From Phycisphaeraceae bacterium (GTDB taxonomy: Bacteria; Planctomycetota; Phycisphaerae; Phycisphaerales; UBA1924): DNA of 64,000 bases. A program made the position numbers and the translations under genes. Under the pieces are notes generated by a model that did no database searches, was not told where the DNA came from, and worked only from the letters and a program-made list of their open reading frames with translations. Each line of letters starts with the position of its first letter. Position 1 is the first letter of the stretch. The stretch lies in contig JAHBXI010000001.1 of assembly GCA_019636515.1 (NCBI GenBank), forward strand, positions 310,001 to 374,000, given 5' to 3'. Positions 59,179 through 64,000 of this stretch are shown here, piece by piece.

Positions 59179-61209
59179 GTGGCGAAGCGAAATGCCGGTT
59201 CAGGCGTGAACCGCTCGGTGTTTTCGAAGCCGGCGAAGCCCTCAGGGGCGTTGACGCGTCGTCGCCTTCGTGCGTACGCGTTTGACCCGAGCCTGAGCAT
59301 CAAACTCGAGACGTGGCGGATGAACCAGGTGACCCTGAGCGTGCCGTGGGAGCCGCTTGGGATCTGGGATGGCAAGCGTCTGATCCCCGGCCCGGTCGGG
59401 GACTACGTCGAGATCGTGGATGAGGATCCGGCGACGGGGATGGCCTACCCGGCGGTCAACCTCGATGACCCCGAGTTGCTCGCCACCGACGGCCTTCCCG
59501 CCAGCGAGATCGACCCGCGGTTCCATCAGCAGATGGTGTACGCGGTGGTCATGAGCACGATCACGCACTTTGAGCGGGCGCTTGGCCGAACGTCGCTGTG
59601 GGCCCCGAGGTGGGTGGCGATCAAGACGGATCGCGGGAAGGTCGAGTGGCGCCCCGAGTACGTCCACCGGCTGCGGATCTACCCGCACGCGATGCGGGAG
59701 GCCAACGCGTACTACAGCCCGGATAAGAAGGCCCTGCTGTTCGGCTACTTCAAGGCGAACGACCACCAGACGGGCGCCATCATGCCCGGCTCAACGGTTT
59801 TCACGTGCCTGTCGCATGACGTGATCGCGCACGAGACCACGCACGCCCTGCTCGACGGCCTGCACCCGTACTTCACGGAGGCGAGCAACCCGGACGTGCT
59901 GGCGTTTCACGAGGCGTTCGCGGACATCGTTTCGCTGTTCTCGCGGTTCTCGATCCCCGAGATCGTGCGCGCGGAGATCGCCCGCTCGCGGGGCCGGATG
60001 AGCGACGCGGACCTGCTGGGTTCCCTGGCGATGCAGTTCGGCTCGGCGATCGGGAGCCGGGACGCGCTTCGGACGTACATCGGCGTGGAGCCGGATCCGG
60101 GGAAGATCCGGGGGACGTTCCAGCCGCACGCGCGTGGAGCGATCCTGGTGGCGGCGGTGTTCGACGCGTTTCTGGGGATTTACCGTTCGCGCACGGCGGA
60201 CCTGGTCCGCCTGGCGTCGGGCGGGACCGGGATGCTGCCGGCGGGCGACATCCACCCGGACCTGGTCGAACGCCTGACGCAGGAGGCGTGCAAGGCGGCC
60301 CGTCACGTGCTGACGATGTGCATCCGGGCGCTGGATTACTGCCCCCCGGTGGACCTGACGTTCGGGGAGTACCTGAGGGCGTTGATCACGGCCGACGCGG
60401 ACATGGTCCCCGACGACGACAAGCATTACCGCGTGGCCATGATCGAGGGGTTCCGCCGCCACGGGATCTTCCCCCAGGGGGTGAACTCGATGTCGGAGGA
60501 GGCGCTGCGGTGGGAGCGCCCGAAGTTCAGCCGCAAACTGGAGGAGTGCCTGGACGAGGCCATCGCGGCGGTGGAAGGCACGAGCCGTTCGGCCTCGGGG
60601 CGTGGGGCGCGGGGGGCCTCTTCCGATCACGAGTACGTGCAGGCCGCGTCGGTGCCCGACCGCCTGACCCGGCGCGGGCGTGAGTGGACGGCGATGGAAC
60701 GAGCCTGCGCGATCATCCGAGACAAACTGATCGAGTTGCTGGCCGATGAAGACGACGTGCAATGGCAACTGGGCGTGTGCGTCGGGCGGGGGGCGCACGG
60801 CTCGGTGCACACGACCGACTCGAAGGGTCGGCCGAGTTTCCAGGTCAACCGACTCCGCCGGTCTCGACGCCTCGGACCCGGCGGGCTTGAGGTCGGCGAT
60901 TACGTCCTTGAGATTACCCAGAAGCGAGACGGGTACTTCGATCCCGCGAGGCAGGCGAAGGCGGATAAGAAGGGCGCCCGGCCGAGCCAGGTTCGCCCCG
61001 AGAGCGGCCGTGATTTCCTCTTCCGGGGAGGGTGCACGCTCAACATCGACATGCGTTCGCGGCGGGTCCGGTACTGCGTCGCGAAGAACGTGCTGAGCGA
61101 GCAGCGCCTGCAGCGTCAGCGCGAGTTCATCGGCGGGACCGAGCCGCGGCTTGGCATCTATTCTCGGATTCCCGATCGTGAGACGTTCGCGATGCTCCAC
61201 CGCTGCTGA
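59179..61209 (+). CDS. Gluzincin-type zinc metallopeptidase of unknown role
   Basis: A 676-residue protein with a thermolysin-type zinc site: HETTH at residues 218-222 and the third ligand Glu245 in HEAFAD. The opening RRRLRAYAFDPSLSIKLETW recalls a little-studied group of large metallopeptidases. No signal peptide is seen, so it is probably cytoplasmic. The C-terminal 200 residues (from about 480) lack similarity I know and contain LEVGDYVLEITQKRDGYFD. GTG 59179 was chosen because the family-like part starts about 30 residues later and AAGGATCGGGGGG precedes it; the frame is open further upstream only through repeats. Followed by the MBL-fold gene after 45 bp. Confidence 0.75.
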   Translation: MAKRNAGSGVNRSVFSKPAKPSGALTRRRLRAYAFDPSLSIKLETWRMNQVTLSVPWEPLGIWDGKRLIPGPVGDYVEIVDEDPATGMAYPAVNLDDPELLATDGLPASEIDPRFHQQMVYAVVMSTITHFERALGRTSLWAPRWVAIKTDRGKVEWRPEYVHRLRIYPHAMREANAYYSPDKKALLFGYFKANDHQTGAIMPGSTVFTCLSHDVIAHETTHALLDGLHPYFTEASNPDVLAFHEAFADIVSLFSRFSIPEIVRAEIARSRGRMSDADLLGSLAMQFGSAIGSRDALRTYIGVEPDPGKIRGTFQPHARGAILVAAVFDAFLGIYRSRTADLVRLASGGTGMLPAGDIHPDLVERLTQEACKAARHVLTMCIRALDYCPPVDLTFGEYLRALITADADMVPDDDKHYRVAMIEGFRRHGIFPQGVNSMSEEALRWERPKFSRKLEECLDEAIAAVEGTSRSASGRGARGASSDHEYVQAASVPDRLTRRGREWTAMERACAIIRDKLIELLADEDDVQWQLGVCVGRGAHGSVHTTDSKGRPSFQVNRLRRSRRLGPGGLEVGDYVLEITQKRDGYFDPARQAKADKKGARPSQVRPESGRDFLFRGGCTLNIDMRSRRVRYCVAKNVLSEQRLQRQREFIGGTEPRLGIYSRIPDRETFAMLHRC

Positions 61210-61254
61210 TGCCCGGGGCGCGACCCGAGCCATCCACCTCCGGGAGAGATCGAC

Positions 61255-62691
61255 ATGGCGAAGAAACCGTCGGATCCCGCCGTTCACGTCCGCATGTACC
61301 GAGTCGGGCTGGGGGACTGCTTCCTGGTCACGCTTGACGGGGCTTCGCCGTTCCACATGCTCATCGACTGCGGGATGTGGGAGGGTTCCGCCGCGGCCAA
61401 GGCCCGCATGAAGCAGTGCGTGGCGGACATCGCGAAGGTCACCGGCGGGCGGCTCGACATACTGGTGGTCACGCACGAGCACTGGGATCACGTGTCGGGG
61501 TTCTCGACCGGGCAGGGGCGTGATTTCTTTGACCGGGCGACGATCGGCCGGCTGCTCGTGGCCTGGACGGAGGACCCCGGCAACGACGACGCCCGAGCCA
61601 TCCGGAATTCGACCGCGGCGTTGCGGATGTCGTTGACGCGGGCGCTGCGGGCGGCGGAGCAGACCGGCCTCAGGGGCCTGGCCGACGAGCAGGTCCTGCA
61701 CATCAACGGGGTCGGCAAGAACCTTGGGACGGGGGCGGTGCTGGGGGCTAGCCCGTCCGATTCGTTCGACTGGATCAAGAGCCGGTGCAACGCCTCCCCG
61801 ACGACGGAGGTGATCTACGCCGCTCCGGGGAAGAGCGTGGCGATTCCCGGCGCCCGGATCCATGTCCTGGGTCCGCCGCAACGGCTCGCGGCCCTGCGTA
61901 AGAACGACGGCGGGGCGGCCGGGCGAACATCGGGCGAGTCGTATTTCGACGCCGATTCTCCCGACGCGCTGGCCGAGGCGCTCGACAACGGGGTGACCGA
62001 GGCGCTGTTGTTCGCGGCGTCCGGACGGATGCATCGCCCGTCCGCCTACAAGGGCCGTTGGCCGTTCACCCACGGCGACGGCGGCGCCGACCTGGCCACC
62101 GCCCGAAGAACGGACCCGTTCCTGTCGGCGATCCACGCCCGGCATCGGGAGGAGGCGTGGCGGTCGATCGATCGAGACTGGGCCGCTTCCGTGTCGAGCA
62201 TCGCGCTGCGGCTGGATCGATTCACCAACAACACAAGTTTGGCGCTGGCCATCGAACTCGAGCACAGCGGCCGGGTGCTGCTGTTTCCCGCCGACGCCCA
62301 GTTCGGCAACTGGTCCTCGTGGAATGATGTGGTGTTCCCCGAGCACCCGGACCTGACCGCGTCGGATCTGCTCCGCCGCACCGTGCTGTACAAGGTCGGG
62401 CATCACGGCAGCCACAACGCCACGCTTCGCCGGCGCGGCATCGATCTCATGACCTCTCCCGACCTGGTCGCCATGATCCCCGTCGACGAGGCGTTCGCCC
62501 GGTCACAGCCGCCAAACGGGTGGAACATGCCGTACCCGGCCCTGCTGCAGGACCTGCGGACCCGGACCAGGGGGCGCATCCTGCGGGCCGATACGGGTGC
62601 TCCGCCGCCGAGCAGCGTGGATGCGGCGGTGCGGCGTCGCTTCTCGCGCGCGGTCAAGGTCACCCCGGCCTGCGTGAAGTATTCTCTCTGA
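61255..62691 (+). CDS. MBL-fold metallo-hydrolase (ComEC-like beta-lactamase fold)
   Basis: A 478-residue metallo-beta-lactamase-fold protein. The metal-binding motif is VVTHEHWDHVSGF (HxHxDH), preceded by HMLIDCGMWEG. Later elements are LLFPADAQFG and YKVGHHGSHNAT, as in the soluble domain of ComEC-like nucleases. An insertion of about 200 residues, unlike known relatives, lies between them. There is no membrane segment, so it is probably cytoplasmic. GGGAGAG lies 5 nt before the ATG. It shares an operon with the metallopeptidase, which suggests a joint function. Its substrate (nucleic acid or another phosphodiester) is not known. Confidence 0.8.
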   Translation: MAKKPSDPAVHVRMYRVGLGDCFLVTLDGASPFHMLIDCGMWEGSAAAKARMKQCVADIAKVTGGRLDILVVTHEHWDHVSGFSTGQGRDFFDRATIGRLLVAWTEDPGNDDARAIRNSTAALRMSLTRALRAAEQTGLRGLADEQVLHINGVGKNLGTGAVLGASPSDSFDWIKSRCNASPTTEVIYAAPGKSVAIPGARIHVLGPPQRLAALRKNDGGAAGRTSGESYFDADSPDALAEALDNGVTEALLFAASGRMHRPSAYKGRWPFTHGDGGADLATARRTDPFLSAIHARHREEAWRSIDRDWAASVSSIALRLDRFTNNTSLALAIELEHSGRVLLFPADAQFGNWSSWNDVVFPEHPDLTASDLLRRTVLYKVGHHGSHNATLRRRGIDLMTSPDLVAMIPVDEAFARSQPPNGWNMPYPALLQDLRTRTRGRILRADTGAPPPSSVDAAVRRRFSRAVKVTPACVKYSL

Positions 62692-62982
62692 TCTGGTCGT
62701 TCTGATCCCGTCGTTTCTATCACCGGGCTTCTGATCCTGGCGTTGTCGGAGGCTTCCGATGGAGACCAGGCCCGTGGCACGGGCGTGGATCTCGACGAAT
62801 TCGCCCGGAGAACGGCCGCGGCCTGCGTGGTGGACGACACCGAACCCGCCTCGGATCGTCGGTGACGGTCGGAGGTGCTCCCCGATCGGTCGGCGAAGCC
62901 GGCGGGGCGGTACGATCCACGCGCCTGCATGCCCCGCCCTGGGGGCGGCCAGGCCCGCCCATTGCTTTTCAAGGAGAACCCG

Positions 62983-63804
62983 ATGTCCACCGCTCGCCAC
63001 GATTTCATGACGCGCCGCCGGGCGATCACCGCCGGAGCCGCGGCGGTTCTGCTTGGTCCGACGCTCGCCCGGGCCCGGGCCTCCTCACCGACGGGTCTTG
63101 CGCCGTGGTCGGAGGCGGGCCTTGTGCTTGGCCGCCGGGGAGAGTTCACGCTGGCGGACCTGCCGTACGCGTACACCGCGCTCGAGCCCTTCATCGACGC
63201 GGAAACGATGGAGATCCACCACTCCCGTCATCACAAGGCGTACGTCGACAACGCGAACAAGGCCCTGGCGGGGACCGAGTTCACGGGCATGACGTCCGAG
63301 CGGATCATCGCGATGCTGGACGATGTCCCGTCCGAGAAGCGTGCGGCGGTGCGCAACAACCTCGGGGGGCACATCAATCACTCGATGTTCTGGCTGATGA
63401 TGGCGCCCCCGGAGAAAGGCGGCGGCGGGGAGCCCGACGGGGCGCTGGCCGACGCGATCACCCGGGCGTTTGGGTCTTTCGGCGGGCCGGGCGGGTTCAA
63501 GGAGCGGTTTGCGCAGGCGGCGGCGTCGCGATTCGGTTCGGGGTGGGCGTGGCTGGTCTCCGAGGGCGGCGCGCTGACCATCTGCTCGACGGCGAACCAG
63601 GATTCACCGTACATGACGCCGGCCTATTCGGGTGGATGCTCGGGGACACCGATCCTGGGCCTTGACGTGTGGGAACACGCGTACTACCTGAAATACCGCA
63701 ACCGCCGCGCGGACTACGTCGGGGCGTTCTGGAACGTGGTCAACTGGGCGACCGTGGCGAGGCTGCACACGGCGACGATCGACCCCGCGGAGATCGGGAA
63801 GTGA
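62983..63804 (+). CDS. Exported Fe/Mn superoxide dismutase
   Basis: Converts superoxide to hydrogen peroxide and oxygen. The N-terminus has a twin-arginine signal ([16 protein letters not shown]), so the folded, metal-loaded enzyme is probably exported by Tat. The metal ligands are visible: His in [14 protein letters not shown], His in [10 protein letters not shown], and Asp and His in [15 protein letters not shown]. Length 273, including signal. AAGGAG lies 7 nt before ATG 62983. Iron or manganese preference cannot be told with confidence. The 291 bp upstream hold nothing I can identify. Confidence 0.92.
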   Translation: MSTARHDFMTRRRAITAGAAAVLLGPTLARARASSPTGLAPWSEAGLVLGRRGEFTLADLPYAYTALEPFIDAETMEIHHSRHHKAYVDNANKALAGTEFTGMTSERIIAMLDDVPSEKRAAVRNNLGGHINHSMFWLMMAPPEKGGGGEPDGALADAITRAFGSFGGPGGFKERFAQAAASRFGSGWAWLVSEGGALTICSTANQDSPYMTPAYSGGCSGTPILGLDVWEHAYYLKYRNRRADYVGAFWNVVNWATVARLHTATIDPAEIGK

Positions 63805-63825
63805 TCGACCGGCCGGTTCCGCGGG

Positions 63826-64000
63826 TCACCGGGCCGCCACGATGTACGCGATATGCACCGGGCACACCTCGGGTCGGGTGACTTCCCGGAAGACGCCGTT
63901 GCCGCCGCCCTTGTCGTCGTCGCCTTCCCAGAACACGCTCGTCCGGCGGAACCCGGCCTCGGAGAGCAATTCACGGATCTCGGGGATCTGCCACAGGCGC
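63826..64000 (-). CDS. Probable SAM-dependent methyltransferase, C-terminal part
   Basis: The 3' end of a gene that enters from beyond the window. On the minus strand the 58 visible codons read RLWQIPEIRELLSEAGFRRT, then SVFWEGDDDKGGGNGVFREV, and end PVHIAYIVAAR. The IPEIRELLSEAGF segment is typical of the last helix and strand of class-I methyltransferases. The catalytic part is outside the window. It converges on the superoxide dismutase gene with 21 bp between stops. Confidence 0.7.
   Translation of the reverse strand, partial: RLWQIPEIRELLSEAGFRRTSVFWEGDDDKGGGNGVFREVTRPEVCPVHIAYIVAAR

Noticed and set aside
58353-59375. 340-residue reading of the small membrane protein with a Gln/Thr-rich repeat tract
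   Set aside because: The extra N-terminal part is the translated tandem repeats and overlaps the metallopeptidase start; the membrane segment begins at ATG 58844.
59791-62415. 874-codon open frame on the minus strand across the metallopeptidase and MBL genes
   Set aside because: It runs antisense over two genes with clear catalytic motifs and is Arg/Pro-rich; it is a by-product of GC-rich codon use.

Overview
The window looks like chromosome of a GC-rich planctomycete, most probably from the Phycisphaerae. This is an inference from gene content: a futalosine-pathway menaquinone gene (mqnC), an ECF sigma factor next to a Ser/Thr kinase with TPR repeats, exported proteins with short PEP-CTERM tails ending in RRRR, a DksA-like protein that has lost most of its zinc cysteines, and a type II secretion/type IV pilus gene set with unusually large pseudopilins. 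No rRNA is present, so this placement is not proven.

Layout. 1-6.3 kb: 3' part of mqnC, ribonuclease Y, a small lipoprotein, mnmG and tRNA-Thr. 6.3-8.2 kb: a complete IS1595-family insertion sequence with terminal repeats, an 8-bp target duplication and two accessory ORFs. 8.3-16 kb: a GDSL hydrolase with a PEP-CTERM tail, then a minus-strand regulatory cluster (SpoIIE-type phosphatase, ECF sigma factor, giant kinase), then a cobalamin-binding domain fused to a MeaB-like GTPase. 16-31 kb: metabolic and exported-protein genes (queuosine-precursor transporter, esterase, beta-helix/PA14 protein, double FKBP, scpB, PEP-CTERM protein, fabH, Fur-type regulator, HAD phosphatase, OppB-type permease, purQ, a DUF1015-type protein, a methyltransferase, tRNA-Pro). 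31-48.7 kb: a minus-strand type II secretion/pilus cluster in the order gspE2-pilT-(780 bp gap)-gspE1-F-G-H-I-J-K. 49-58 kb: a CoaB-like protein, a pseudouridine synthase fused to a methyltransferase, and a probable operon dksA-lspA-lepB-neuA-neuB, then accA. 58-64 kb: a small membrane protein, a repeat-filled divergent intergenic region, a zinc metallopeptidase paired with an MBL-fold hydrolase, a Tat-exported superoxide dismutase and the 3' end of a methyltransferase.

How the genes fit together. The secretion cluster supplies two assembly ATPases, a retraction-type ATPase, the platform protein and five (pseudo)pilins in the classical G-H-I-J-K order, but no secretin, GspL/M or prepilin peptidase is in the window. 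The signal peptidases LspA and LepB sit with nonulosonic (sialic-type) acid genes, which suggests an envelope or surface-glycan link. The phosphatase-sigma-kinase cluster is a probable signalling unit. The best candidates for undescribed biology are the metallopeptidase/MBL pair preceded by G-rich repeat arrays, the B12-domain/MeaB fusion without a mutase, the RluA-methyltransferase fusion, the inserted signal peptidase, and the secretion system with a 1,731-residue GspK-like protein and a GspG-like protein lacking Glu+5.
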